64,000 nt of DNA from JACRCT01 sp049841135 (lineage in GTDB: Bacteria; Myxococcota; Myxococcia; Myxococcales; UBA5297), in contig JASGHK010000004.1 of the NCBI GenBank assembly GCA_049841135.1, positions 310,001-374,000 on the forward strand, written 5' to 3'. Shown here piece by piece: positions 1-9,400 of the stretch. Position numbers and translations under genes: made by a program. How positions within the stretch are numbered: the stretch's first letter is position 1; every line of letters starts with the position of its first letter. The notes below the pieces were generated by a model that saw only the letters and a list, made by a program, of their open reading frames with translations, searched no databases and had not been told where the DNA came from.

Positions 1-2679
1 ACCGGTTCCTCGGACGCGAGCGCCACTGCCGACGCCTCTGCGGCATCCTGGGACACCGGGGCGACCCCAGCCGACGACGCAGGCGCGCCCCCCCATGCCG
101 ACGCCGGCGGCAAGGCCGACGCCTCGCCCAGCCCGTTCACCATCCCCGCCAACCAGTGGGTCCTGATCGACGAGGACCAGACCGGGGTGCGCTCCGGCGC
201 GCTGATGCGCCTGCAGGCTGACGGAAAGGTCACGCTCGCCAGCCAGACCGTCGATCGCGGCGCCGAGCCCGAAGGCAACCCGCGCAGCAAGGTCATGACC
301 TTCGACCTCGGCCTGCGCCAGTGGGAGACGACGACGACCGCCTTCACCACAGCCCTCCAGGCCGACGTCCCGCTCGCCTTCAGCGCCGACTCCGCCTACG
401 CCTTCGCCAAGTCCTACGGCGTCATGACCCACCTCGAGCGGATCGACCTGGCCACCCTGGCGGCGACGACCGTCGGCGACGAAGCGTGGATGGCCGACAT
501 CTCGCCGACCTACCGCCAATTCCGCGACTACGGCGACCCCTTCTCGATGCTCGACAGCGCCAACCTCGTCTGGGACCCGGTGCACTCCGAGGTGCTCCTG
601 CTCGGCGGCTACTCGGGAGGCGGGCGCAAGGGCGCGTTGGGCAACTGGGCCTTCAGTCCGCAGACCTCAGCCTGGCGCCCGCTCGCCAGCGGCACCGAGA
701 CCGCCCGGACGCTCTTCACGGACCTCGACGAGGCTGCCAACGACGTTCGGCTCGTGGTCCTGAGGGGCCGTGCGGCCTGGCACCGCGGCCTCTCGGACAC
801 CGCCCTGGCCCAGAAGGTCCACGACGAGATCGCCCCGGCCTGGACCAACCTGGGCACGGTCCTGTCCGCGCTCAAGACCCGGGTGCACGCGCTCGACGCC
901 AGCTCGGGCCTCGAGGCCGACAGCATCGCCAGGGGCCAGCAGCTCATCGACGCCGCCCACGCCGGCTTCCTGACCGGGCTCACGGCGTTCAACACCTCCA
1001 GCGCCTTCGGCGGGGCACTGCTCACCGCGCTCGACCGGGTTGCCCTGCAACTCCGCGAGGCGGCGTGGGCCCTCGCTCCCGAGCCCCCGCCGCGCGCCGG
1101 GGCCGCGGTGGCGGTGCTCGGAGACGGCCTGGTCCTCTTCGGCGGCACGCACGGCGACTTCGCGACCGCCGACACCTGGCTCTACGACTTCGCCTCGCGC
1201 CGCTGGCGGCAGATCTGGCCCGAGCGCTCGCCCTCCCCGCGCTTCGGGTCGCGCTTCGTAGGTTTCGCCGAGACCGGGCACGCAGTCCTGATCAGCGGGC
1301 AGACGTTCCGCCGCAGAATCGAGCCGCAGTCTCCGGACGAGAAGGTCCCCACCGAGGCCTGGCTCTTCGACCGCGACACCCTGAAGTGGTCGTTCGTCAC
1401 CACCCTCGACGCCGCCTCCGAGCCCAGCGTCATGCGCCTGGTCGCCGCGGCGCCGGTGGGCGGCGAGACGCTGCTCGTCGTCGGCAACGGGAAGTCCGAG
1501 TACGCCAGCATCCAGCGCTCGAGCACCTGGGCCCTACGCGTGGACGCCAGCGCCCTCGACCCCGCGCCGACGACGAGCAAAGGGGTCCCCGCCGGAACCT
1601 CCCTCTCGCGCGCCGACGCCTTCAACGGCTGGTCGCCCGCCTGGTACGACGAGGCCCCGCGCGACCCGCCGGGCACGTTCGAGGCCTGGATCGACGCGCT
1701 GCCCGTCAACACCTGGACCGAGATCCCCGCGCGCGAGCGCAACAACACCGCGCGCTCCTGGGGCCGGACGATCTTCGACGCGCCCAACCACCAGCTCCTG
1801 CACTGGACCGGCGGTCACCAGTCCGACCCGACCAACGCGGTCCAGCACCTGCACATCGACACCGGCCGCTGGAGCATCGGGCACGTCTCGGAGTCCGGCT
1901 GGGCCAACACCTTCAACGGCCGCCCCGACTGCCTCAACCACAACTACATCGCCATCGCGCTCGACCCGGTCTCGGGCCTGCTCGTGGCGCCGCACCGCGC
2001 CGGGACACACCTCTACGATCCCGCGCTCGGCGACTGGGTGGACTACACGACGACGCAGCCGTTCTTCTACGAGCTCTACTCGGTCAAGCTGGCTCCGACG
2101 CCCACGGGCGTGGTGGCCTGGACGGGCGGCCCGGTCGCGGGTGGCTACTTCGGGCGCTTCAACCCCACCTCGCGCGCCTGGGAGCCGCTCCCCGTCGCCT
2201 CCGGGCAGGTCGCGCCGATCACCGGCGCCGACGAGAACGGCTTCGTCTACGACAGCAAGCGCGACCGGCTGCTCTTCTTCGCCGCCGAAAGCTACGAAAA
2301 CCCGGGCGGCCAGGTCTGGGCCTACGACTTCACCTCGCAGGCCTTCACCGCCCTCGACCCGGTCAACAAGGCCTTCGTCGATGCCGCCGGGCCGGAGACG
2401 ACGTTGCACCGCACCCGCGAGACCGTCTACCTCCCGGAGCTGGACCTGGTCCTCTTCGGGATGATCTGGGTGGGCGGCAAGCAGGTCGGCTACGACGTCG
2501 CCAACAACCGCTGGGTGACGACCGACCTCGCCGCCCACTCCGATTCGCACTTCGGCTCCGTCGACTGCGGCCTCGCCTACGACTCGGACCGCCAGCGGCT
2601 CTACTCGCTCTGCAACTACGGGCAGGGGTTCGTCCTGCGCTTCAGCCCCTCCGCGGTCACCACCACCCTCCTCCAGTAG
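1..2679 (+). CDS. Kelch/galactose-oxidase-like surface protein, 5' end outside the window
   Basis: The reading frame is open from base 1, so the start and signal peptide lie upstream; 892 residues are visible. The first 45 or so residues are an Asp/Ala/Gly/Ser-rich linker of the kind that follows the lipobox in myxobacterial lipoproteins. The rest contains repeated kelch-like blades, for example VLLLGGYSGG, LVLFGGTHGD and LLHWTGGHQSD, each followed by an aromatic strand such as WLYDFASRRW or HIDTGRW. This suggests a secreted beta-propeller. It resembles the Tat lipoprotein at 49.2-50.9 kb in its GGH-x-SD blade and Trp-rich strands. The next gene begins 11 bases after the stop, so the two are probably cotranscribed. 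Substrate or ligand is unknown; enzymatic activity is not shown by any residue I can name. Confidence 0.75.
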   Translation, partial: TGSSDASATADASAASWDTGATPADDAGAPPHADAGGKADASPSPFTIPANQWVLIDEDQTGVRSGALMRLQADGKVTLASQTVDRGAEPEGNPRSKVMTFDLGLRQWETTTTAFTTALQADVPLAFSADSAYAFAKSYGVMTHLERIDLATLAATTVGDEAWMADISPTYRQFRDYGDPFSMLDSANLVWDPVHSEVLLLGGYSGGGRKGALGNWAFSPQTSAWRPLASGTETARTLFTDLDEAANDVRLVVLRGRAAWHRGLSDTALAQKVHDEIAPAWTNLGTVLSALKTRVHALDASSGLEADSIARGQQLIDAAHAGFLTGLTAFNTSSAFGGALLTALDRVALQLREAAWALAPEPPPRAGAAVAVLGDGLVLFGGTHGDFATADTWLYDFASRRWRQIWPERSPSPRFGSRFVGFAETGHAVLISGQTFRRRIEPQSPDEKVPTEAWLFDRDTLKWSFVTTLDAASEPSVMRLVAAAPVGGETLLVVGNGKSEYASIQRSSTWALRVDASALDPAPTTSKGVPAGTSLSRADAFNGWSPAWYDEAPRDPPGTFEAWIDALPVNTWTEIPARERNNTARSWGRTIFDAPNHQLLHWTGGHQSDPTNAVQHLHIDTGRWSIGHVSESGWANTFNGRPDCLNHNYIAIALDPVSGLLVAPHRAGTHLYDPALGDWVDYTTTQPFFYELYSVKLAPTPTGVVAWTGGPVAGGYFGRFNPTSRAWEPLPVASGQVAPITGADENGFVYDSKRDRLLFFAAESYENPGGQVWAYDFTSQAFTALDPVNKAFVDAAGPETTLHRTRETVYLPELDLVLFGMIWVGGKQVGYDVANNRWVTTDLAAHSDSHFGSVDCGLAYDSDRQRLYSLCNYGQGFVLRFSPSAVTTTLLQ

Positions 2680-2690
2680 GACTGCCGCCC

Positions 2691-4820
2691 ATGAGCCCTC
2701 TCGTCCGATCCCTCCTTCCGGCGGCGCTGCTGCTCCTCGCCGCGTGCCCAGTCACGATCGACACCCGTCCCGCCGACGGCGGCGCAGCCGCGGATTCCGG
2801 AGCCCGCCCGCCAGGCGCCGACGCGGGCACGCCCGACTCCGGTCCGCCGCCCGAGCTCGTCCCGGTGACGAGCTTCACGCTCCGCTCGCCCACCGAAGGC
2901 GCCTTGCTTCCTTGGACCCTGGGCCACTTCTTCAAGGAGGGCGACGTCGCCGCCGGCCGCACCGTGGCCGCCGACGTCGAGGACTTCCAGGCCGTCGTCC
3001 GCAACCGCTGGCCCGACGGCTCGGTGAAGTTCGCGGTGCTCTCGGGGCGCTGCGACCTCGCCGCCGGCGCCGCGCGCACCGTCAAGCTCAGCAGCAGCAG
3101 CGCCGCAGCCTCGGGCGCCGCGCTGACGGAAGCGGAGCTCCAGGCCGCCGCCCCGGAGATCAAGGTCCAGGTCGGCAGCTACGGCACCGTCACCCTGGCC
3201 AGCGCCTTCGGCTCGCCGTTCCGCCAGCTCCTCGCCGGTCCCGTCGCCTCGGAGTGGCAGTACCGCCTGCCGGTGGGCACCGACCCCCACCTCACGGTCT
3301 GGCTCTACGTGCGGCTCTACAAGGGCGGGCGGATCGAGGTGCTGCCCAGCCTCGAGAACGGGAACTGGCCCATCGAGGACGCCTCCAACAAGCCCGCGCG
3401 CCTGGTGGTCAGCGTCGCCGGGCAGGTCGCCTACGACTCGACGACCGACGTCGACCTCAAGCACCACACCCGCGTCGTCGCCGCCTCCGGCCACAGCGGA
3501 AAGGTGTGGGTCGGCGGCGATCCGGGGATCGTCCCTGCGCACGACACCCGCTACCTGCAGCTCAGTGGCGCCGTGCCGGCCTTCCAGGCCAAGACCATCG
3601 ACGAGGGCGTCTTCGCGGGCCTCGCGCAGTCCTACACGCCCTACGCCCAGGCCAACCTCCCCGGCAACCAGCTCGGCGGCGGCGGCGACAGCCCCTCCAT
3701 CGGCTGGCTGCCGAAGTGGGACGCCATCTATGTCGTCTCCGCGGACCCCCGCGCCTACAAGGCGGTGCTGGTCAACTCCTTCGCCTCGGCCGCGTACTCG
3801 TACCACTACCGGAACAAGACCTCGCACGAGGTGGTGCGCTTCTCGGACTACCCGGACGACAAGTTCCCCAGCGCCACCGGCGACAACTACGGCGGCCGGG
3901 CCTTCTACTCGGGCCAGTACGGCTCGGACTGGGACATGTCCCACGGCTGGCTCATGGGCTACCTGGCCTACCTGCTCAGCGGCGACACGTGGCACCTCGA
4001 GGAGCTCCAGTTCGCCGTCAAGTGGGTGCACTACAGCCACAACGTCGACTACCGCGGCCACGCCACCGGCCTGATGGTCCGCGACTTCCAGATGCGCGGC
4101 CAGGGCTGGGCCTGGCGCAACTGCGGGATGTGCGCGGCCATCACCCCCGACGACGACCCGGAGCGCGCGGCCTACGTGGGCGCCCTCGGGGCCTCGATGA
4201 CCTGGCTGCGCGGCTACCACACCAACGCGCTGGGAGTGCTGGTGGAGCCCGAGGACTACGGCGACCCCGGCGGAGCCGCCTTCTGGGAGAGCGACTACGC
4301 GGCCGGCTCGCTGTGCTGGCTCAGGGACCAGAAGCTGCTCGCCGGCAGCCAGGCGCAAGACCTGGACGCCATGGTGACCTTCGTGGGCCAAGGCCTCGTC
4401 AAGCGCTTCGCCCCCGGCACCGACGCGACCGGCTGGCACTTCGCGCGCCAGCCCTATCGGCTTTCGCTCTCGGGCCAGCCCTGGAAGTGGCCTCAGGACC
4501 GGTTCGATGCCAACTACGGCGTCACCTTCACCCGCTTCTTCGGCCAGGCGCCGGGGCCGGACCTCGACACGCCCAATGTCATCTACTCCTACCCCTGGAA
4601 CGGCGGGGAGCGGACGCTGGCGAGCTGGATCGAGAAGACGGGCTTCGGAGCCGACTACTTCGAATACGGGATGTCGGCGCTGGCCCAGGCCGTCAACCAG
4701 GGCGTCCCGGGCGCGGCTGAGGCCTTCGCCCGCATCAAGGCGACGAGCAACTACCCGACCTGCCTGCGCGCGCTCTCGGGAGATCCGCGCTGGGGGCTGG
4801 CGCCGCGCAGCGACCTTTGA
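2691..4820 (+). CDS. Large lipoprotein with RIFT-barrel-like N-terminus
   Basis: The 709-residue product starts with a lipoprotein signal peptide ending in LLLLAAC, so the mature protein should be anchored by Cys-20. A short Asp/Ala/Gly/Pro linker follows. Residues about 60-250 contain RWPDGSVKFAVLSG and resemble the N-terminal RIFT-barrel domain of PcRGLX/YetA-like polysaccharide lyases; this comparison is from memory and uncertain. The C-terminal half is rich in Trp, Tyr and His (WDMSHGWLMGYLAYLL, WAWRNCGMCAAI) and resembles an alpha/alpha-barrel carbohydrate-active domain. The start at 2691 lies 11 bases after the upstream kelch gene, suggesting an operon that acts on an external polysaccharide. 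A different hypothetical secreted protein remains possible. Confidence 0.7.
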   Translation: MSPLVRSLLPAALLLLAACPVTIDTRPADGGAAADSGARPPGADAGTPDSGPPPELVPVTSFTLRSPTEGALLPWTLGHFFKEGDVAAGRTVAADVEDFQAVVRNRWPDGSVKFAVLSGRCDLAAGAARTVKLSSSSAAASGAALTEAELQAAAPEIKVQVGSYGTVTLASAFGSPFRQLLAGPVASEWQYRLPVGTDPHLTVWLYVRLYKGGRIEVLPSLENGNWPIEDASNKPARLVVSVAGQVAYDSTTDVDLKHHTRVVAASGHSGKVWVGGDPGIVPAHDTRYLQLSGAVPAFQAKTIDEGVFAGLAQSYTPYAQANLPGNQLGGGGDSPSIGWLPKWDAIYVVSADPRAYKAVLVNSFASAAYSYHYRNKTSHEVVRFSDYPDDKFPSATGDNYGGRAFYSGQYGSDWDMSHGWLMGYLAYLLSGDTWHLEELQFAVKWVHYSHNVDYRGHATGLMVRDFQMRGQGWAWRNCGMCAAITPDDDPERAAYVGALGASMTWLRGYHTNALGVLVEPEDYGDPGGAAFWESDYAAGSLCWLRDQKLLAGSQAQDLDAMVTFVGQGLVKRFAPGTDATGWHFARQPYRLSLSGQPWKWPQDRFDANYGVTFTRFFGQAPGPDLDTPNVIYSYPWNGGERTLASWIEKTGFGADYFEYGMSALAQAVNQGVPGAAEAFARIKATSNYPTCLRALSGDPRWGLAPRSDL

Positions 4821-4835
4821 CCCAGGTACTCGCTG

Positions 4836-4871
4836 GGCGTCTCCCCGGACGACAAGTCCGCGGGAGGCGCC
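4836..4871. terminator. Hairpin between convergent genes
   Basis: A 15-base left arm (GGCGTCTCCCCGGAC) and a matching right arm are separated by GACAA. It lies between the stop of the lipoprotein gene and the stop of the minus-strand HEAT-repeat gene, so it could end transcription from both sides. There is no T run, so the role is inferred from position and stem strength. Confidence 0.45.
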
Positions 4872-4917
4872 CGGCAGAGCCCCACTTCCTCACCCAGCGT
4901 GGGCGCGGCAGCAGCGC

Positions 4918-7107
4918 TCAGTCGGAGCGTGATGGTCGTGAGCCCGGCGGGCGCGAAGACCGGAGCTGGGCCGCCGGCCATGAGCCAATGGCATGGGGGC
5001 CGGTGGCACTGGGTGAGCCTCGGTGCTTCACGCGTCGGCGCAGGACGACCGGACGCCCCCTTGCCGGTGGCGCTCGATGGGATCGCGACAGTTCGCGCTC
5101 ACGGATGGCGGCGATCGTCTTCCTGACCGTCTTCTTCTGGAATGGCGGACAGTCGGGCAGGTAGGCCTCCAGGTCCCGAGCAGTCATCTCGTCTCCAGCT
5201 CCTGCGAGCACATCAAGCTCCTCCTCGAAGGCGGAGTGGTGCCAGCGATCGAAGCTCCGTCGCAGGTGGCGCATGACGATATCGGCGCCTTGCACGCCCA
5301 TTCCGGTCAGTGCCTTGCACGCGAGCTGGTGCTTCTCCGGGGAATCGAGCATCGGCGAGAGGAGCGCCTCCGCCTCTTCACCGCCGACCATCCCCAGCGC
5401 AAGCACGCTCGCGTCCGCCTGCTCGAGCCCGAAGAACCACCCTTGAGCAGACCTCGCGAGCGGTCTTTCCCCCCGAACGAGCTCCATCAGGCGAGGCACC
5501 GCACGCTTCTCGCGGAGCTCCCCGAGAGCCAGGATCGCGCTCACTCGGTACTCGGGCGAGCTGTCGCCCAGCGCGTCGAGAAGCGCGTCTGAAACGGCTC
5601 GCGTGTCCTTGAGCTTCATCCGGCTCAGGTAGAGCAGCCTGAGTCCGTCGAATGCCGGGTCCGGAGCCCTCAAGTGCGGGAGCAGGTGCGGCACGGCTGA
5701 ATCGTCGCCAATCACGGCGATGGTTCGAAACGCCCGCTCGCTGTCGAGCCCGCTCCTACTGCTCAGGAGAGGCAGCAAGGCTGGCACCGACGAGGCATCG
5801 CCCACCTTCTCCAAGGCCTCCTCGGCCTCCCATCGGACCTCGAGGTTCGAGTCCTGGAGAGCCGCCTCCAAGGTTCGCCGGGCTTCGCCGGTCCTGTAGT
5901 TTCCCAGCGCCGCCACCGCCGCGATTCGCGCTGCCACGACCTTCGAGGAGGAATGTCGGCGGATCGCCGGCAAGCTCTCGGCGTCCCCCAGCCGGCCAAG
6001 ACCCCGGAGGTACGAGGCGGCGCCGTCGGCGTCCCCGGCAAGCAACTGCAGAATCTTGGCGCTCTGGCCTCTGATCCCGAGCTCGCCTGCCGCTCGATCG
6101 GCAGCCCGGCGCACCAGGGGCGAGCGGTCATCGAGCGAACGGACCACCGCGTCGACGTCGGCAGAGTCCGCTCGGCCTCGCCAGTCGCCGAGGTTTCTCA
6201 GCACCCACTCCCGCTTGTCTTCGTCCGGGCTCCTCAGGTCAGCAAGAAGACGCCGATGAAGCTCCTCGGAGTCGCGTCGCATCTTCTCGGCTTCTTCACG
6301 GAACTCACGCCGCGCTTCCTCCATCCGATCAGGAGGATCGCGCAGCGGCGGGTGCTTCGCGGCAAGGTCCAGGTCGACGCCCCAGGCCACCAACTCAGAC
6401 AGGAACGCCGTCGCTTCGCCCGGCGGCTCCCCGCGCCTTTCGAAGACGACGTGCCCCGGAATCGAGGCGTTCACCAGGCGAAGCCAGCGCAGCTCCCAGG
6501 TCCCGAAGTCGGGCGCCTCCTGCGCTTGCGCGAGGCAGGCCAGGTGCTCGCCTGCAATCGTGACGGTCTCGACTCCGGTGGTGACCCACCTTGTCGTCCG
6601 ACGCTGCAGCCAGCCTTCGCCGTCCCGCCCCTCGTACGCCTCCTGCCGCCGGACGACCAATCCGAGGTCATTGGAGACCGCGTCGGTCCGGGTCCGAGTT
6701 CCCCAGTCGTTCGTGATGACCGTGCGGGTCACGGTGCAAGGGAGCGTCTGCAGGCCGACCGCGACTTGCTCGCACGCGACCTCGACATCCTCTCGCTGCG
6801 AGTCGCTGGGGGTATAGGACTGCTCGTAGCCGATGGGAGCCCAGGGGCCCGCGGGCGCCCGAGCCGAGAATTGGCACACCGAGGGCTCCCCGCTGCGCAT
6901 GAAGCCGAGCAGCACGCTCTTCACGTATCTCACCTGGTCGGATTCGCCCGAGCGGCTGGTGTGCTTGTGCACGGCGTAGGCGCCGGGACCGAAGCCGGAC
7001 CAGTCGCCAGCAGCCGGGAGTTGGCCCTCCTGCGCCAGTGCCTGCGGCGGCGACAGGACCCCGAGAACGAGCGTGGTCAGCAGCGTCGGCAGGTGCGCCC
7101 TCGTCAT
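4918..7107 (-). CDS. Secreted HEAT-repeat protein
   Basis: The 729-residue product begins with a signal peptide (MTRAHLPTLLTTLVLGVLS, then a likely cleavage after QALAQ). Residues about 240-290 are charged and helical, then HEAT or PBS-lyase-like repeats run from about residue 300 to 660. Typical repeat units read VRWEAEEALEKVGDASSVPALL and AVPHLLPHLRAP. Such repeats form a curved helical scaffold for protein binding; the partner is unknown. The frame stays open for a further 112 codons upstream, but that stretch lacks coding character and overlaps the divergent neighbour, and the ATG at 7107 directly precedes the signal peptide. The very basic C-terminal 40 residues are unusual for an exported protein. 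Confidence 0.75.
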   Translation of the reverse strand: MTRAHLPTLLTTLVLGVLSPPQALAQEGQLPAAGDWSGFGPGAYAVHKHTSRSGESDQVRYVKSVLLGFMRSGEPSVCQFSARAPAGPWAPIGYEQSYTPSDSQREDVEVACEQVAVGLQTLPCTVTRTVITNDWGTRTRTDAVSNDLGLVVRRQEAYEGRDGEGWLQRRTTRWVTTGVETVTIAGEHLACLAQAQEAPDFGTWELRWLRLVNASIPGHVVFERRGEPPGEATAFLSELVAWGVDLDLAAKHPPLRDPPDRMEEARREFREEAEKMRRDSEELHRRLLADLRSPDEDKREWVLRNLGDWRGRADSADVDAVVRSLDDRSPLVRRAADRAAGELGIRGQSAKILQLLAGDADGAASYLRGLGRLGDAESLPAIRRHSSSKVVAARIAAVAALGNYRTGEARRTLEAALQDSNLEVRWEAEEALEKVGDASSVPALLPLLSSRSGLDSERAFRTIAVIGDDSAVPHLLPHLRAPDPAFDGLRLLYLSRMKLKDTRAVSDALLDALGDSSPEYRVSAILALGELREKRAVPRLMELVRGERPLARSAQGWFFGLEQADASVLALGMVGGEEAEALLSPMLDSPEKHQLACKALTGMGVQGADIVMRHLRRSFDRWHHSAFEEELDVLAGAGDEMTARDLEAYLPDCPPFQKKTVRKTIAAIRERELSRSHRAPPARGRPVVLRRRVKHRGSPSATGPHAIGSWPAAQLRSSRPPGSRPSRSD

Positions 7108-7284
7108 GGATGCCTCCGAGCGACTCGACGGGCGCCAGAATGCTCCAGCGGCGGGGCGCGTCTGCGGGAAGCTGTCCGAACGGTCACGGGGCACGCCCGA
7201 ACGGTCGCCCGGCAGCACCGAATGGCCCGTCTTTCCTGCAGGGCGCCATTGCCTGGATCGCCCCGGGTGCCAACCTTGCTCGGG

Positions 7285-8073
7285 ATGAGAGTGCTGTACC
7301 TCGAAGGTGATCCCAATGGGATGCGCTTCGTCTCCGGGACGCTGACCCGGCTGGGCGTGGTGCACGAGTGCGTGCGGCCGGGCGGAAGCATCCCGCGCGA
7401 CCTCTCCCATTTCCAGGCAGTCATCGTGTCGGACTTCCCCCACTCGGCCCTGCGCGAGTCGGAGAGGTCGCTGGTGCGCGCTGCGACCGTCGGCAGCCTG
7501 GGCGTGTTGATGCTCGGCGGGTGGAAGTCCTTCGGCCGGGGCGGCTGGGCTGGCAGCGACCTGGCCAACCTGTTGCCGGTGGACGTCAAGCCGGGAGACG
7601 ACCGGGCGAACTGCCCTTCAGGCGTGGTGCTGCAACCGGCCGATCACCCGTTGGTGCGCGCGCTTGATTGGTCGCATCCGGTGGTGGTGAACGGCTTCAA
7701 CCGCGTCACGCCCCGCGAGGACTCGACCGTGGCGCTGTATGGACGGGTCATCGAAGGCACGCCCTACGACATTCAGCTCTCGAGCGTGCGCTCTCCCCTG
7801 CTGGTGGTCCGGGACGGCGTCGAGGAGATCGGCGGGCGCACGGCGGCGCTGGCGACCGACTTGGCTCCGCACTGGAGCGGCGGGCTGACCGACTGGGGCT
7901 CCAAGTCGCTGCGGATCGGCGAAGACGAAGAGGTCGGAGACGAGTACGCCGCCTTCGTCATGAACCTGGTGCGCTGGGTCTGCGGCGAGGACACGGTCCG
8001 CCGCCCGCTGCCGGAGTGGACCGAGGTGGAGACCACGGTCTCCGGCCTCGACATGCCGCTCCGGGCTACCTGA
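7285..8073 (+). CDS. Glutamine amidotransferase-like (class I fold) protein
   Basis: The 262-residue product starts VLYLEGDPNGMRFV and has a GGWKSFGRGGW segment near residue 82, followed by SDLANLLPV. This pattern matches the putative glutamine amidotransferase-like family (GATase1_like, PF07090), which is often found as a stand-alone cytoplasmic domain. No Cys nucleophile is visible at the usual elbow, because LMLGGW stands where GxCxG would be, so an amidotransferase reaction is doubtful. It is transcribed away from the HEAT-repeat gene across a 177-base gap that should hold both promoters. Function unknown. Confidence 0.65.
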   Translation: MRVLYLEGDPNGMRFVSGTLTRLGVVHECVRPGGSIPRDLSHFQAVIVSDFPHSALRESERSLVRAATVGSLGVLMLGGWKSFGRGGWAGSDLANLLPVDVKPGDDRANCPSGVVLQPADHPLVRALDWSHPVVVNGFNRVTPREDSTVALYGRVIEGTPYDIQLSSVRSPLLVVRDGVEEIGGRTAALATDLAPHWSGGLTDWGSKSLRIGEDEEVGDEYAAFVMNLVRWVCGEDTVRRPLPEWTEVETTVSGLDMPLRAT

Positions 8074-8097
8074 CGGACGAGCTCCGCGGCTGGCGTG

Positions 8098-8289
8098 GCT
8101 CGGGGCCAGGTTCCGAATGTTCCGAATCCGAGGCCAGCTCGCTCGGGGCCAGGTTCCGAATGTTCCGAATCCGAGGCCACGGCGCGAACCGCTACCGCAG
8201 GCCGACTCGGCCGCCCCTGGATTCGGAATTCTCGGAACCTGGCCCCAAGCAGATCCGCGATTCGGACGATTCGGAACCTGGCCCCGAGC
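8098..8289. repeat. Four-copy inverted/direct repeat cluster
   Basis: Two identical 39-base direct copies occur at 8098-8136 and 8141-8179, each containing GGGGCCAGGTTCCGAATG. Two shorter copies in the opposite orientation follow at 8219-8246 and 8259-8289, containing TTCGGAACCTGGCCCC. The block can fold into a large stem with the tract around 8180-8218 as the loop. It lies between the stop of the amidotransferase-like gene and the 3' end of the tRNA-Leu gene. It could act as a REP-like element or a transcription barrier; the sequence shows only the structure. Confidence 0.8.
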
Positions 8290-8305
8290 CCCGCCGGAAA
8301 CGACG

Positions 8306-8333
8306 AAGGCCCCGAGGTTTCCCTCGGGGCCTT
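8306..8333 (-). terminator. Terminator hairpin after tRNA-Leu
   Basis: AAGGCCCCGAGG and its complement flank a short loop, immediately downstream of the minus-strand tRNA gene, with 3 bases between the discriminator base and the stem. The perfect 12-base G+C stem suggests an intrinsic terminator, although the U tract is weak. Confidence 0.65.
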
Positions 8334-8336
8334 CAG

Positions 8337-8418
8337 TGCTCAGGGCGAGACTCGAACTCGCATGCCTTGCGGCGCCGCCCCCTCAAGACGGTGTGTCTAC
8401 CAATTCCACCACCTGAGC
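8337..8418 (-). tRNA. tRNA-Leu (anticodon GAG)
   Basis: On the minus strand the 7-base acceptor stem GCTCAGG pairs perfectly with CCTGAGC. The D-arm reads GTGGAATTGGTAGACAC, as usual for leucine tRNAs. The anticodon stem CCGTC/GGCGG encloses TTGAGGG, giving anticodon GAG. A class II variable arm follows, then GCGAG-TTCGAGT-CTCGC forms the T-arm. The discriminator is A, and CCA is not encoded. The gene is followed by a strong hairpin at 8306-8333. Confidence 0.95.
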
Positions 8419-8626
8419 GTCCTCGCGCTTGCTTCGTGGTGCGCGAGGGCGGGTTAAGTACCAAAACCGCCCCGTCCTGGCAACACGTTTCGCCAGCTTT
8501 TCTTTCGGGCGGCCCGGCGCCCCGTCCGCCGCTGGAATGAGCGGAGGCAGGGCCTCGTTACCCGAATGCCGGCGGTCCCGCAGCATCCTCTGGGACCGAG
8601 CGAGGGTGGCGGCGGGGAGCAGGCCG

Positions 8627-9166
8627 ATGAAAGTCATCTCCATGGCGGAGTTCCGCCGGCGGCAGCACGCCCGGTTCGAGGACTCGGCGCGACAGTCGTT
8701 CATCGAGCGGGACTTCCGGACGGCGCTCCGGGACGTTCGCCGGAGCCTGCCCTTCGAGCCGCGCTGCTGGCAGGCCCACGTGCTCCACGGCGACATTCTT
8801 TGCGCGCTGGGCCGCGAAGGCGAGGCCCTGGCGAGCTACCAGCGGGCGCGACGGCTGGCCCCGCTTCGCTCGGAGCCGTACTGGTCCATCAGCACCGTCC
8901 ACTTCCTCTCCCGCCGGTGGGAGCAGGCGCTGCGCTACCTGGACCTGGCCCAAGCGAGGCTTCAGCGCGGCGATGGTCCGCTGTGGGAGTGGATCGCCGA
9001 GGACCGGGCCGTCGCGCTCAACAAGCTCGGCCGCCGCAGCGAGGCGCTCGAGGCGCTGCGCTGGGGGCTCCGCCACCGGCCCCACGGCGTCCGGCTGCTG
9101 GAGCTGCGCTCGGAGATCGCCGCGCCGCAGCCCCCCAAGCCTGCGCGCCTGCGGCCGGTCCCCTGA
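8627..9166 (+). CDS. TPR-repeat protein
   Basis: The 179-residue product has about three tetratricopeptide repeats between residues 18 and 160, with units such as ALRDVRRSLPFEPRCWQAHV and ALASYQRARRLAPLRSEPYW. No signal peptide is seen, so it is probably a cytoplasmic scaffold. The start at 8627 is preceded by GGGGAGCAGG at a workable distance; earlier in-frame codons run back toward the tRNA promoter and lack coding character. No partner is evident from neighbours. A copy of a dispersed repeat (GACACCCCGAGCTTGTCGA) begins six bases after the stop. Confidence 0.7.
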   Translation: MKVISMAEFRRRQHARFEDSARQSFIERDFRTALRDVRRSLPFEPRCWQAHVLHGDILCALGREGEALASYQRARRLAPLRSEPYWSISTVHFLSRRWEQALRYLDLAQARLQRGDGPLWEWIAEDRAVALNKLGRRSEALEALRWGLRHRPHGVRLLELRSEIAAPQPPKPARLRPVP

Positions 9167-9170
9167 CCCT

Positions 9171-9190
9171 CGACACCCCGAGCTTGTCGA
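9171..9190 (+). repeat. Dispersed repeat copy 1
   Basis: The sequence GACACCCCGAGCTTGTCGA also occurs at 14637-14655, in inverted form with one mismatch at 22678-22696, and in part near 51083. The 9167-9400 gap holds nothing else that I recognise. Confidence 0.6.
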
Positions 9191-9400
9191 TACAAGGGGC
9201 CAGAGCATCCGTCCCCCGCTCCTCTCGGGCTCCTCCGTCGACGAGTTCAGGACGGGACGGAGGGGGTGACTTGGTCTCAGGCGCATCATGCCCGCACGCC
9301 GATTGCCTTCGGCCAACCCCGGAGGGCCTGCAATCGCTTCGGCGGTGCCGCGTAGGCCACCTCAGGGAGCGCAATCGAGCAGCTCCCGAGGAGGCGCAGG

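Noticed and set aside
321..2690. A long frame overlapping the kelch gene and joined to the lipoprotein frame
   Set aside because: It is the shifted shadow of the kelch gene in G+C-rich DNA; the lipoprotein signal and a clean start lie at 2691.
7108..7443. An N-terminal extension of the HEAT-repeat gene
   Set aside because: It would precede the signal peptide by 112 residues and cover the divergent gene; a normal signal starts at 7107.
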